NCBI RefSeq assembly: GCF_002019595.1
Contig: NZ_KV917369.1
Location: 3,116,624-3,180,623, forward strand
DNA length: 64,000 bases
Direction of reading: 5' to 3'
Origin: Priestia abyssalis
GTDB taxonomy: Bacteria; Bacillota; Bacilli; Bacillales; Bacillaceae_H
Both the position numbers and the translations under genes were made by a program. This document shows, piece after piece, positions 8,249-19,218 of this stretch. Within the stretch, counting starts at the first letter, position 1; every line of letters starts with the position of its first letter. Under the pieces are notes generated by a model that saw nothing but the letters and a program-made list of their open reading frames with translations, did not search any database and was not told the DNA's origin.

Positions 8249-9709
8249 TTATAAAATTTTCAATTCATATCTTTCCAACTTACGATAAAGAGTCGATAAA
8301 CTAATTTTCAATTCATGAGCTACTTTTTCTTTATCAATTCTACCCTTATCAATCAACAGGTAACTTTGAATAATGGATTTTTCATATTCGGCAACCATTT
8401 CCTCTAAACTTAATCCGCCAGTATTTATAGATGTCGTATTTTGGGGATATAAATAATCCGGAAGATCATGAAAATCAAGCACGTTCGATTCAGCCATATT
8501 CACCATATATTCAACAACATTTTCTAATTGTCTAATATTACCCGGCCAGTCATATTGTATTAACCATTGCTCTAATAATGGATCCATACTTAAGTACGGG
8601 CGATTTAAAATGGAACAATGTTTACAAATGAAATATTGAAGAAAGGATGGAATTTCATCTCGACGATTTTTTAATAACTTTGTATGAAGCGGGATAACAT
8701 TTATTCGATAGTACAAATCCTCACGAAATGACCCATTTCGAACCATTTCTTCTAAATTGCGGTGTGTAGCTGTTATCACCCTAACATTAATAGACAGTAG
8801 TTTGTTTCCTCCGACTCTTTCAATCTCCTTCTCCTGTAACACCCTAAGAAGTTTAGGCTGCAAAGAAAGGGGCAGTTCCCCTATTTCATCAAGAAAGATC
8901 GTTCCGTTATTTGCCAGCTCAAACTTCCCTAGTTTTCCTCCTCTATTCGATCCAGTAAAGGCCCCTCCCTCATAGCCGAACAATTCGCTTTCCAGTAAGT
9001 TTTCAGGTATAGCTGAACAGTTTACTGCAACAAAAGGATGGTTTTTTCTATCACTTTCAAAATGGATTGCTTTTGCTAATAATTCTTTCCCTGTTCCAGT
9101 CCCCCCTCTAATTAAAACATTTGCCGGACTGTTTACTATGCGCTTTGCTCTATGCACTACATCTTGCATGTCCGCGTTTTTGCTAATTATGTTTTCAAAG
9201 GTAACGACTTTATTTAACCCTGAAGTATTTTCATATAAATTACATTCTGATTGAAGTTTGTGATTCTGTGAAGCTAACTTACTTTCCAATATCAAACTTA
9301 GATGATGTAAAAAGCTCTTAAGCGCTTCAGCATTTCCAATCATTTTTTCCTTTTGTTCAATGGAAAAACCCATAATCCCAATGACTCCTAGAGTTTCATT
9401 CCCCTTTACTATGGGATAACCTATGGTTGCTGTCTCCCTGCATTGCTTTAAAAATTTACAGCCTATACATCGAGATTCGTTTTTTATAACATCATAAGTC
9501 ATTTCGGGGCTGCCTGTCTTCATTACAGCCCGTAACAAGGAGCCATCAGGTGCGGGTTTACCAACTTGATGATGATACTCACCCGTGCCGCTTAGCCGAT
9601 TACCATTTTTATCAAGTATGGTTACATCAAAACCTAGTACTGCCATAATGTTTTCTGAAAACGTTTGGATGAACTTCTGATTGTAAGTTATACTGGTCAC
9701 TTTTCTCAC
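8249..9709 (-). CDS. Sigma-54-dependent AAA+ activator with N-terminal Cys cluster
   Basis: 486 residues. The N-terminal sensor (about 1-150) is GAF/PocR-like in feel and contains C81-x2-C84-x5-C90. The AAA+ domain has Walker A GGTGTGKE at 202-209, the sigma-54 contact loop GAFTGS at 249-254, and FLDEIGEL as Walker B. A Fis-type helix-turn-helix closes the protein (KVAHELKISLSTLYRKL). No receiver domain is present, so it should respond to a ligand or redox signal. Its terminator is followed by a perfect sigma-54 promoter for sulfide-oxidation genes, making it their likely activator. The cysteines could sense persulfide or bind a metal/Fe-S (inference). Start is GTG; a second GTG at 9697 is an alternative. 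Confidence 0.88.
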   Translation of the reverse strand: MRKVTSITYNQKFIQTFSENIMAVLGFDVTILDKNGNRLSGTGEYHHQVGKPAPDGSLLRAVMKTGSPEMTYDVIKNESRCIGCKFLKQCRETATIGYPIVKGNETLGVIGIMGFSIEQKEKMIGNAEALKSFLHHLSLILESKLASQNHKLQSECNLYENTSGLNKVVTFENIISKNADMQDVVHRAKRIVNSPANVLIRGGTGTGKELLAKAIHFESDRKNHPFVAVNCSAIPENLLESELFGYEGGAFTGSNRGGKLGKFELANNGTIFLDEIGELPLSLQPKLLRVLQEKEIERVGGNKLLSINVRVITATHRNLEEMVRNGSFREDLYYRINVIPLHTKLLKNRRDEIPSFLQYFICKHCSILNRPYLSMDPLLEQWLIQYDWPGNIRQLENVVEYMVNMAESNVLDFHDLPDYLYPQNTTSINTGGLSLEEMVAEYEKSIIQSYLLIDKGRIDKEKVAHELKISLSTLYRKLERYELKIL

Positions 9710-9784
9710 CCCTACGAACTTATTGCACCTAAATAACTTATGATTTTCTTACCATGTTCAACAAAACAAACTTGCATTTATCAA

Positions 9785-12700
9785 TTAATTTATAAGTTCA
9801 ATAAGTAAATCACCTGATTGGATAGCCTCCCCACTTAACACATAAGTATCTCTTACGATTCCGTCAAAGGGTGCTTGGATAGTGGTCTCCATTTTCATGG
9901 CTTCTGTGATGATAAGATGATCCCCTTTTGATACTTTTTCTCCTTTTTGAACGAGTACTTTGATGACGGTTCCCGGCATAGTGGCGCCTAAATGTTTTGA
10001 ATTGGCTGGATCAGCCTTCAGTCTGGATACGACGGTTGTCTTGATGCTTTCATCTTTAATGATGACTTCACGGGACTGCCCATTTAATTCAAAGTACACT
10101 GTACGTGTGCCATCTGGTTGAGCTTGTCCAATGGAGACCAGTTTAACCATCAGCGTCTTCCCTTTTTCGATTTCAACCTCGATTTCTTCACCAAGACGCA
10201 TCCCGTATAAGAAAGTAGGAGTGTCTAATACCGATACATTTCCATATTGTTCAACGATTTTCTGATAGTCCATAAATACCTTCGGATATAACGCATAAGC
10301 AATGACTTCATGACTCGTAACGGGACGGTTCATTGTATGATGTAACGTTTGTTCTATTTGGTGGAAATCGATATCCTCTAACAGCTCCCCTGGTCGAACA
10401 GTAATAGGTTCTCTTCCTTTTAGAACAATGCGTTGGAGTTCTTTTGGAAAACCTTCATAAGGCTGACCTAAATATCCCTCAAACAGTTCAATCACAGATT
10501 CCGGGAAGTCTAGCATTTCGCCGCGCTCGTAAACATCATCTTCCGTCAAGTTGTTTTGGACCATATAAAGGGCCATATCACCAACTACTTTGGAAGAAGG
10601 GGTGACTTTGACAAGATCTCCAAATAAGCGATTCACTCTTGAATACATGTCTTTTACTTCATCCCAGCGCCCTTCTAATCCCACTGCTTTTGCCTGTTGC
10701 TGAAGATTGCTGTATTGACCGCCGGGCATTTCATGCACGTATACCTCTGTGTGAGGGGCGTTCATTCCGCTTTCAAATGCTTGGTAGTAGGGACGAACGT
10801 CTTCCCAATAAGCTGAAAGCTGTTCCAAGCCGCGAATATCAATATTTGGCCTGCGTACATGGCCTTCCAACGCATAATACAGTGAGTTGGCACTTGGCTG
10901 TGAAGTTAAACCCGCCATGGAGCTGACGGCGACATCGACAATATCCACGCCTGCCTCGATGGCCTTCGCATACATGAAAATTCCATTACCGCTTGTATCG
11001 TGGCTGTGTAAATGAATCGGAATATCCACGGTTTCCTTTAAGGCAGAGATTAACTCATAAGCTGCCTGAGGCTTTAATAATCCAGCCATGTCCTTAATGC
11101 CTAAAATGTGAGCACCCGATGCTTCCAGCTCTTTGGCCAGCTGCTTGTAGTAAGTCAAGTCATATTTTCTTCTCGTTGGATCTAAAATGTCTCCTGTATA
11201 ACACATCGCGGCTTCGGCAATTTTTCCGCTCTCTCTGACCGTATCAATCGCCAGTGTCATGCCCTGTACCCAGTTCAAGCTGTCAAAAATACGGAACACG
11301 TCAATACCAGCTTCGGCCGATTCCTTCACGAACGCTTTAATGACATTATCAGGATAGTTTTTGTACCCAACGGCATTGGAGGAACGAAGAAGCATTTGAA
11401 ATAATACATTGGGCATGTTCTTGCGTAATTGCAACAAACGATCCCACGGGTCTTCGCTTAAAAAGCGATACGCTACATCAAAGGTGGCCCCTCCCCACAT
11501 TTCTGCCGAGAACAGTTGAGGAATTAAACGTGCCGTCGGCTCCGCAATCTGTACTAAATCACGAGTCCGTATGCGAGTAGCCAATAAGGATTGATGGGCA
11601 TCGCGGAAGGTTGTATCCGTTAACAGCACTTCTTTTTGTTCCTTGATCCACTTCACAACACCGGCCGCACCTTCTGTATCCAAGATTTGTTTGGTACCGG
11701 TTAGAATGGGTTCCGAGAATGTTTGTTTAGGGACAGAAGGTTTCGTAAATACCGGCTTCTTCTTTTTGCCGATGCCGGGGAACCCATTCACGGTCACATT
11801 TCCAATATACGTCAGCATTTTAGTACCGCGGTCCTTACTTTTCGGAAATAGAAATAATTCTGGTGTGGTATCAATAAAGGATGTATCATAGTCTCCGTTT
11901 AAAAACTTTTCATGCTTGACCACATTTTCGAGGAATGGAATGTTCGTTTTGATGCCGCGAATCCGAAATTCACGAAGGTTTCGTAACATTTTGGATGCCG
12001 CTTTCTCAAATGTGCTGGCTGATGTGGTGACTTTAACAAGCAATGAATCATAATAAGGGGTTATCACAGCCCCCTGGAATCCATTTCCAGCATCCAAGCG
12101 AACCCCAAACCCGCCGCCTGAGCGGTACGCCATGATTTTCCCTGTATCGGGCATAAAATGATTGAGGGGATCTTCCGTCGTCACGCGAGACTGAATGGCA
12201 TAACCGTTAATTTGGATGTCTTCTTGAGTAGGAAGACCGATTTCATGACCATGTAGCGAGTAGCCATCCGCAATCAAAATTTGTGACTGAACAATATCAA
12301 TACCGGTGATCATTTCGGTAATCGTATGTTCGACCTGAACCCGCGGATTCACTTCAATGAAATAAAACGCATCTCCTGAGACTAGGAATTCCACCGTTCC
12401 CGCATTTCGATAGTCCACATTTTTCATTAACTGAACAGCCGCTTCACAAATTTGTTGTCGCAGGTTTTCAGATAAGGAAACACTCGGTGCGATTTCGACC
12501 ACTTTTTGATGACGGCGCTGGATCGAACAGTCACGCTCATATAAATGGACGATGTTGCCGTCTTGATCGCCTAAAATCTGTACTTCAATATGCTTCGGGT
12601 TTTCCACGAATTTTTCTACATAGACCTCATCATTCCCAAATGCGGCTTTCGCTTCCGATTTCGCACGTTCATAGGATTCCTTGAGTTCATCGGCACTGCG

Positions 12701-13234
12701 TACGATCCGCATCCCACGACCGCCTCCGCCTAGTGCAGCTTTAATCATAAGCGGATAACCATAATCTCGACCGAATCTTTCGGCTTCTTCTTGACTGGAA
12801 ATCGGTCCATCACTTCCCGGGATGACGGGAATATTCGCTCGAACGGCTTGATGGCGAGCCTTTACTTTATCGCCAAACATATCTAAATGCTTCGATTTCG
12901 GTCCAATAAAGATAATCTCTTCTTCTTCACAACGTTTAGCGAATTCAATGTTTTCCGATAAAAATCCATAACCTGGATGAATGGCATCTACCCCATGTGT
13001 TTTGGCCAGTTCAATGATTCCTTCAATGTCTAAATAAGCTTCAATAGGCTTTTTCCCTTTTCCTATTAAATACGCTTCATCCGCTTTATAGCGATGAAAA
13101 GATGCTGAATCTTCATTGGAATAAATAGCCACTGTCCGAATATTCAGTTCTGTACAAGCACGAAAAATACGAATAGCAATTTCCCCTCGGTTTGCCACTA
13201 ACACTTTGTTAATCTTTTTCATTACAATACTCAT
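9785..13234 (-). CDS. pyc: Pyruvate carboxylase
   Basis: 1149 residues, full length. In order: biotin carboxylase (NRGEIAIRIFRA at the start, the ATP loop GGGGRGMRIV near 170, and EVNPRVQVEHTITE), the carboxyltransferase barrel (DTTFRDAHQSLLATR near 540, metal-binding HLHSHDTSGNG near 740), the tetramerisation region, and the biotin carrier domain with the biotin-accepting Lys in EAMKMET. It carboxylates pyruvate to oxaloacetate to refill the TCA cycle. GAGAGGGG precedes ATG 13234. It is usually beside cytochrome-assembly (cta) genes in Bacillus, but here it lies between a sigma-54 regulator and sda. In Bacillota it is a target of c-di-AMP in some species; nothing here tests that. Confidence 0.97.
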   Translation of the reverse strand: MSIVMKKINKVLVANRGEIAIRIFRACTELNIRTVAIYSNEDSASFHRYKADEAYLIGKGKKPIEAYLDIEGIIELAKTHGVDAIHPGYGFLSENIEFAKRCEEEEIIFIGPKSKHLDMFGDKVKARHQAVRANIPVIPGSDGPISSQEEAERFGRDYGYPLMIKAALGGGGRGMRIVRSADELKESYERAKSEAKAAFGNDEVYVEKFVENPKHIEVQILGDQDGNIVHLYERDCSIQRRHQKVVEIAPSVSLSENLRQQICEAAVQLMKNVDYRNAGTVEFLVSGDAFYFIEVNPRVQVEHTITEMITGIDIVQSQILIADGYSLHGHEIGLPTQEDIQINGYAIQSRVTTEDPLNHFMPDTGKIMAYRSGGGFGVRLDAGNGFQGAVITPYYDSLLVKVTTSASTFEKAASKMLRNLREFRIRGIKTNIPFLENVVKHEKFLNGDYDTSFIDTTPELFLFPKSKDRGTKMLTYIGNVTVNGFPGIGKKKKPVFTKPSVPKQTFSEPILTGTKQILDTEGAAGVVKWIKEQKEVLLTDTTFRDAHQSLLATRIRTRDLVQIAEPTARLIPQLFSAEMWGGATFDVAYRFLSEDPWDRLLQLRKNMPNVLFQMLLRSSNAVGYKNYPDNVIKAFVKESAEAGIDVFRIFDSLNWVQGMTLAIDTVRESGKIAEAAMCYTGDILDPTRRKYDLTYYKQLAKELEASGAHILGIKDMAGLLKPQAAYELISALKETVDIPIHLHSHDTSGNGIFMYAKAIEAGVDIVDVAVSSMAGLTSQPSANSLYYALEGHVRRPNIDIRGLEQLSAYWEDVRPYYQAFESGMNAPHTEVYVHEMPGGQYSNLQQQAKAVGLEGRWDEVKDMYSRVNRLFGDLVKVTPSSKVVGDMALYMVQNNLTEDDVYERGEMLDFPESVIELFEGYLGQPYEGFPKELQRIVLKGREPITVRPGELLEDIDFHQIEQTLHHTMNRPVTSHEVIAYALYPKVFMDYQKIVEQYGNVSVLDTPTFLYGMRLGEEIEVEIEKGKTLMVKLVSIGQAQPDGTRTVYFELNGQSREVIIKDESIKTTVVSRLKADPANSKHLGATMPGTVIKVLVQKGEKVSKGDHLIITEAMKMETTIQAPFDGIVRDTYVLSGEAIQSGDLLIELIN

Positions 13235-13397
13235 GACGTTTGCCCCTCTCGTATATTAAAAGCTAAATAAATTTATAGTTAATTATTTTATATAAGGCCC
13301 CTTCCTGAGAATGATTCCATTAAAGAAACTTTTAGCCTCTTCATAGCTCTCCTGAAGTTTTGTGCCAGAATCCTTTTGTCTACGTTTTCTCCCTTAA

Positions 13398-13532
13398 TTA
13401 CGTTGGCATTCCTAGTATATTTCTTTTTTGTATTTCTTCCTCTAACAAAAAAATAAAATGAAAATCAAGCTTTAATTCCTTTGCTTTTACATAACTATCG
13501 AGTAACATTTGATTATTTAAACGTTTAATCAT
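13398..13532 (-). CDS. sda: Sporulation checkpoint inhibitor Sda
   Basis: A 44-residue ORF: MIKRLNNQMLLDSYVKAKEL continuing into DFHFIFLLEEEIQKRNI. The spacing of LLxSYxKAxELxLxxxFIxLxxxEIxxR matches Bacillus Sda, a helical hairpin that binds KinA and blocks phosphorelay entry to sporulation when replication is impaired. AAGGAGG sits six bases before the chosen ATG (13532); an adjacent ATG at 13535 is too close. I see no clear DnaA box upstream, which B. subtilis sda uses for damage response. The gene is short and easily missed. Confidence 0.75.
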   Translation of the reverse strand: MIKRLNNQMLLDSYVKAKELKLDFHFIFLLEEEIQKRNILGMPT

Positions 13533-13543
13533 CATTAGCCTCC

Positions 13544-13645
13544 TTATGAGCAGTTACACTGAAAGATATGTTTTTCGAAATTGTTACCCGCAAATATGGT
13601 CCAATTGGCTATGGTACGTCTGTAGATGAAATGGCTTTTTTTCAT
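13544..13645 (-). CDS. Possible 33-residue ORF just upstream of sda
   Basis: An ORF of 33 codons starts at ATG 13645 behind AAGGAGAG and stops 11 bp before the sda start. The peptide is basic with C-terminal CNC. I do not recognise it. It could be a leader peptide coupled to sda or chance. A competing plus-strand frame (13570-13653) is also open, so confidence is low. Confidence 0.2.
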   Translation of the reverse strand: MKKSHFIYRRTIANWTIFAGNNFEKHIFQCNCS

Positions 13646-13779
13646 GCTTTATAACTCTCCTTTTTATCTGCAATATTTATTACTTTAATCCTAACTACGC
13701 CACTATTTTTTCAACTTCGTAAAAACACAGAAAATTAAAAGTTGTTAAACAGTTTTTGGTAATAAAAACTTATCACTGT

Positions 13780-13812
13780 TATAATAAATTGTCAACGTGA
13801 TAATTTATTATA
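13780..13812. repeat. AT-rich inverted repeat
   Basis: Perfect 11-bp arms (TATAATAAATT/AATTTATTATA) with an 11-base loop, followed by seven A residues. It lies at the truncated end of the LysR remnant and may act as a weak terminator on the minus strand or mark the deletion junction. Confidence 0.5.
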
Positions 13813-13965
13813 AAAAAATCACTTTTCTATAATCTGACTGGATAGATTCCAAGTTTTTAATATGCAAGCTTACACTTGGCTCGGAAAGCCTCAGTTTTTC
13901 CCCACTTTCATAAAATTCTATTTTTCCGCTAAGGTAATAACGGTACGTAATGTATCTGGATTCAT
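13812..13965 (-). pseudogene. Remnant of a LysR-family regulator (N-terminal HTH only)
   Basis: From ATG 13965 the minus strand reads MNPDTLRTVITLAEK then a stop; after a frame change it continues KLRLSEPSVSLHIKNLES and ends. Together these match the first 45 or so residues of LysR-type regulators (DTLRTFITxAEEKNFTKAAExLxLSQPSVSLHIKxLE). The effector domain is missing. It is divergent from the YitT-like gene that follows, so it was probably that gene's regulator before decaying. Confidence 0.75.
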
Positions 13966-14095
13966 AACGACCACTCTCTAATCATTAATATTTTTAATTA
14001 TAAGTATCAATAATCTATATTTCACTTAATGATTGAACTAATATATAGTAAACAAACGAGAAATACTGTGATAAATACAAGGAGATGTAGTCGTT

Positions 14096-14695
14096 ATGCC
14101 ACAATTTTTATTTAAAGCAATCATTCTCGCATTTGCCTCTGCCATTCAAGGAGCGGCCATGTCTATTTTCTTATTCCCTCATTGCATTCCATCCGGCGGC
14201 GCTGCCGGAATAGGTGTGTTGTTAAATCACGTTTGGGCTGTGCCGCATGCAACGAGCATTTGGTTATTAAATGTAGTGATGGTCATTTTAGCCGTCAAAT
14301 GGCTTGGAAAAAGCAACGCGGTGTGGACGATTTTTTGTGTCGGCGCAGCTGCCTTCACTATCCATTCACTTTCTCCATACATTCATCATCCGATTGAAAA
14401 TGTATGGATCGATTTAGTAATTGGAGCCCTTTTATTCGGTTTTAGTGTGGGAATTTTATTTAAAATGGGGGCTTCTTCAGGAGGAATGGATATTTTAGCT
14501 CTTATTATTTCATCTTTTATAAAGCGACCTCCCGGAAGCATATTATTTTGGATTAATAGTTTGATATTACTTGTTGCCGGTGTCGTAATCGATTGGAAAG
14601 TGATCATGTATGCCCTGATTTGCCAATGGATTGGAACAAGGTTGATTGATATCATCGGAAAGGGAACGGTTTCTATTCCTGTACTAAAAAAATAA
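14096..14695 (+). CDS. YitT-family (DUF161) membrane protein, short form
   Basis: 199 residues with five to six hydrophobic segments and the family signatures GGAAGIGVLLNH and FKMGASSGGMDILALIIS. Full YitT proteins (about 280 residues) carry an additional DUF2179 domain; this short type lacks it. GGAGATG lies upstream of the ATG. Function in the family is not established; it is an integral membrane protein. The adjacent dead LysR gene on the opposite strand suggests lost local regulation. Confidence 0.85.
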   Translation: MPQFLFKAIILAFASAIQGAAMSIFLFPHCIPSGGAAGIGVLLNHVWAVPHATSIWLLNVVMVILAVKWLGKSNAVWTIFCVGAAAFTIHSLSPYIHHPIENVWIDLVIGALLFGFSVGILFKMGASSGGMDILALIISSFIKRPPGSILFWINSLILLVAGVVIDWKVIMYALICQWIGTRLIDIIGKGTVSIPVLKK

Positions 14696-15059
14696 ACATA
14701 CTTTCTACAAAAAACATTCCTAATGTAGGATAAATCAGAATATGCAGCTAAGATAACAGCGTTTTATTTTTTTTCGACTGTAAATTTAGCCATAAGAAAA
14801 ACACCGAAATTGTTAGATGTTGTCTAACAATTTCGGTGCCGTTGCATACAATCTTTCTATTTTAAAGCTTACATTTTCATTTACCTTGCCTCTGTAATAC
14901 TGATCATGATAGACGTCGTAGTTTAAAGTGTGGAAATGACTTTATACCTTGCACTTCATCATCAACCTTTTCTTCGACTTCGAATACCCATTTCGATAAT
15001 TCTAGAAATTATACGGAAACCTTTGGGGTAAGTAAGAAAAGAACAAGCTGGACCAAAAA
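14696..15059. other. Intergenic region with terminator and a possible gene remnant
   Basis: Apart from the hairpin at 14802-14838, the minus strand at about 14900-15000 is open for some 33 codons (reading SKWVFEVEEKVDDEVQ) with no start or ribosome site. I cannot assign it; it may be a decayed gene end. Confidence 0.35.
14802..14838 (-). terminator. Strong hairpin terminator
   Basis: A perfect 16-bp stem (CACCGAAATTGTTAGA and its complement) with a 5-base loop, followed on the minus strand by TTTTTCTT. It most likely ends transcripts from the GH1 gene. Confidence 0.75.
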
Positions 15060-16529
<1,470 letters not shown>

Positions 16530-16787
16530 TCATTAGCATTTGTTTGTTATTTCAAATTTACAACTTATTCTTCATCAAGAAATGAAAGTGACTACAAAGA
16601 AATCATAACGGCACTTAACAAGGTAGTAAATAAGGAAAGTAAATCTAGTTTTTTATAACAAGGGAAGTCATTTGTTTCATCTATGTAACACAGTGTGTCT
16701 TACAGGGGCGTTGTGTTAAAATAAGGCTATCGAGGTTTTTACAGACGTAAAATACCTTATTTATAATAGAAGGAGAATCCTGTTTAT

Positions 16788-17513
16788 ATGTTTTCCAACG
16801 ACATCATCGCTTCTTTCAATGAGCTAGAAATGTCTTTATATAACTATATTTCTCACAACAGTGATAAAGTCGCTTATATGCGTATTCGCGAACTGGCAGA
16901 TGAAACCCACGTATCTACAGCGACCATTTTACGTTTTTGTCGAAAACTCAATTGTGAAGGTTTTTCCGAATTTAAAGTAAAACTGAAGATGCATTTAGAA
17001 GAGAATAAGAAGACGTTGATAAAAAGTTCCCAACATTCAGTCGTAGAGTTTTTTGAGCGGACGTTAACAGGTGATTTAGAAGACAAAATCCGAAACGCTG
17101 CAAGTCTAGTGAATCAAGCAGATAATGTGATTTTTATTGGGATTGGAAGCTCAGGCATTCTTGCCGAATATGGTGCGAGATATTTCTCAAGCTTAGGTAA
17201 ATTTTCGATGTATATTAAAGACCCTCACTTTCCAATTCACTCAAAACTCATGCTTAATAGTGTCACCATTGCGTTATCTGTCTCAGGAGAAAATCATTTT
17301 ACCGTCACCCATCTTCATCAACTTAAACAAGAAGGAAGTAAAATCATTAGTATTACAAACACTAAACTCTCAACCATTGCCAAAATCTCGGATATCAACA
17401 TTCCCTATTATGTAACGGAAGAGTTTTTTGAAAAAGCTAATATTACCACACAAGTACCTGTTGTTTATATTCTAGAATCTATGGCTCGTGAAATTTATAA
17501 GCTGAATCAATAG
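16788..17513 (+). CDS. MurR/RpiR-family transcriptional regulator with SIS domain
   Basis: 241 residues. The N-terminal helix-turn-helix (RIRELADETHVSTATILRFCRKLNCEGFSEFK, about 27-60) is the RpiR signature, followed by a SIS sugar-phosphate-binding domain (about 100-225, VIFIGIGSSGILAEYGARYFS). It should sense a phosphosugar. Divergent orientation to the 6-phospho-beta-glucosidase gene suggests local control. AGAAGGAGAA precedes the ATG. The shared gap (16500-16787) contains a TGTAACACAGTGTGTCTTACA segment of partial symmetry that could be an operator, not proven. Confidence 0.9.
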   Translation: MFSNDIIASFNELEMSLYNYISHNSDKVAYMRIRELADETHVSTATILRFCRKLNCEGFSEFKVKLKMHLEENKKTLIKSSQHSVVEFFERTLTGDLEDKIRNAASLVNQADNVIFIGIGSSGILAEYGARYFSSLGKFSMYIKDPHFPIHSKLMLNSVTIALSVSGENHFTVTHLHQLKQEGSKIISITNTKLSTIAKISDINIPYYVTEEFFEKANITTQVPVVYILESMAREIYKLNQ

Positions 17514-17612
17514 GCTAGTATTTGGCCATGTCAAATATTCTAAATCCATTCATATAGTCCACTTGTACCGCCCGTTTAACAAGAAAATCAACAAACAGAA
17601 CCAAGCCAAAAA

Positions 17613-17652
17613 GAGCATGCACCATGATTGCTTGTGCATGCTCCCTTTTTTT
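17613..17652 (+). terminator. Bidirectional terminator
   Basis: GAGCATGCAC/GTGCATGCTC hairpin with a T run on the plus side and A run on the other. It sits between the convergent RpiR and CNNM genes and can serve both. Confidence 0.85.
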
Positions 17653-17696
17653 ATCCCACATTAACGGACCAGTAAAACTCCCGCATGGAATTTCCT

Positions 17697-19034
17697 TTAT
17701 GATGGTACCTCTGCTTCTTCTATGATTTCGGCTTCGATTTTAGCCGGAAACACTTCAATTCGTTTAATATGATGATCTTCGATTTCAAGCACTTTAAATT
17801 CATATCCGCCAAAGGCTAATGATTCGCCTTTTTCTAAATCAAAGTTTTGGGTAAGCATCCAGCCACCGATCGTATCCATATCTTCCTCTTCAATCTCTGT
17901 TCCCAATAAGTCGTTCACTTCGTCAATTAACACTTTTGAGTCAAAGATATAGTGGTTTTCCTTTACCTTTTGAACCTCGGATACTTCATCAGTATCGAAC
18001 TCATCGCGGATGTCCCCCACGATTTCCTCAAGGATATCCTCAACGGTTACAAGTCCGGCCGTACCGCCGTACTCATCCATCAAGATGGCCATATGAATGC
18101 GATCCTTCTGGAATTTAAGCAATAAATCATGGATCGGTATCGATTCAATGACTTGAATAATCGGCTTCGTATACGATTCCACCGTCATTTGCTTGATATC
18201 CTTTCCATGCACGTAATCCGTCAGCACTTCCTTCAAATTGACTAATCCGAAGATTTGGTCTTTATTTCCTTCTAATACAACCGGATAACGCGTATATTTT
18301 TCAACCTTCGCGACATTCAAGAAGTCTTCAATCGTATCGTCTTTCGATATGCTCACAATTTCCGTACGGGGCACCATAATTTCTTTCGCGATGCGATCGT
18401 CAAATTCGAAAATATTATTCACATATTTAAATTCCGATTGATTGATTTCTCCGCTTTCATAGCTCTCAGAAAGAATGATACGCAGTTCCTCTTCACTGTG
18501 GGCCAGCTCATGTTCCGACGCCGGCTTAAGACCAAATAAGCCTGTAAACGCACGGGCGGAACCATTTAATACCCAAATAAACGGGTACATGATTTTATAG
18601 AATAAAATGATCGGGCGGGCAAACAGAAGTGTAACGGTTTCCGCCTTTTGAATCGCCAATGTTTTTGGAGCCAACTCCCCCACTACTACGTGCAGAAAAG
18701 TGACCGATACAAAGGCAATCACGAAAGAAAGAATGCTGACAACAGACCCGCCTAATTCGAGTCGTTCAAACAATGGATGCAATAATCGTTCAACGGTCGG
18801 TTCTCCCAACCAGCCCAATCCGAGGGCTGTTACCGTAATACCCAATTGGCAGGCAGATAAATATTCATCCAAATTGGAAATGACTTTTTTGGCGGCAATG
18901 GCATTCTTATTTCCTTCGGCCACCAATTGGTCAATGCGTGTACTGCGAATTTTGACGACGGCAAACTCCGTTGCCACAAAAAATCCCGTCATAGCGATTA
19001 AAACTGCGATTAATACTAAGTTAACTATGTCCAA
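17697..19034 (-). CDS. HlyC/CorC (CNNM)-family membrane protein, MpfA-like
   Basis: 445 residues. An N-terminal DUF21 (CNNM) transmembrane domain (about 1-195) contains [32 protein letters not shown]; then a CBS pair (about 210-335, with VPRTEIVSI and [24 protein letters not shown]) and a C-terminal CorC_HlyC domain. Members such as B. subtilis MpfA (YhdP) are linked to magnesium efflux. The start is TTG with AAGGA upstream. The MerR-type gene upstream on the same strand mirrors the yhdP-yhdQ neighbourhood of B. subtilis, which supports an MpfA-like assignment. Confidence 0.88.
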   Translation of the reverse strand: MDIVNLVLIAVLIAMTGFFVATEFAVVKIRSTRIDQLVAEGNKNAIAAKKVISNLDEYLSACQLGITVTALGLGWLGEPTVERLLHPLFERLELGGSVVSILSFVIAFVSVTFLHVVVGELAPKTLAIQKAETVTLLFARPIILFYKIMYPFIWVLNGSARAFTGLFGLKPASEHELAHSEEELRIILSESYESGEINQSEFKYVNNIFEFDDRIAKEIMVPRTEIVSISKDDTIEDFLNVAKVEKYTRYPVVLEGNKDQIFGLVNLKEVLTDYVHGKDIKQMTVESYTKPIIQVIESIPIHDLLLKFQKDRIHMAILMDEYGGTAGLVTVEDILEEIVGDIRDEFDTDEVSEVQKVKENHYIFDSKVLIDEVNDLLGTEIEEEDMDTIGGWMLTQNFDLEKGESLAFGGYEFKVLEIEDHHIKRIEVFPAKIEAEIIEEAEVPS

Positions 19035-19218
19035 ATATGATCCTTAACCCGTTTTTAACGAAACGAGCAAGGAAACACCTCCTAATAAATAAAAAATGAT
19101 GAACACCTTTACGGTTCTTTTTGTATCGTTAGCAAAAAACAGCTCATTCTTTTACTGTAAATTATGCCCATATGGATCATCCAAATGCCTTTAGGATCGA
19201 AAAATCTTTTTTTATTTT

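Noticed and set aside
13570..13653. Plus-strand 28-codon frame (MFFEIVTRKYGPIGYG...)
   Set aside because: The text looks protein-like and faintly resembles the end of a VOC dioxygenase, but it is too short, has a poor ribosome site and competes with the minus-strand micro-ORF before sda.
17697..19218. M-box riboswitch upstream of the CNNM/CorC gene
   Set aside because: I looked for it because of the magnesium link, but found none of the conserved M-box segments in 19035-19218.
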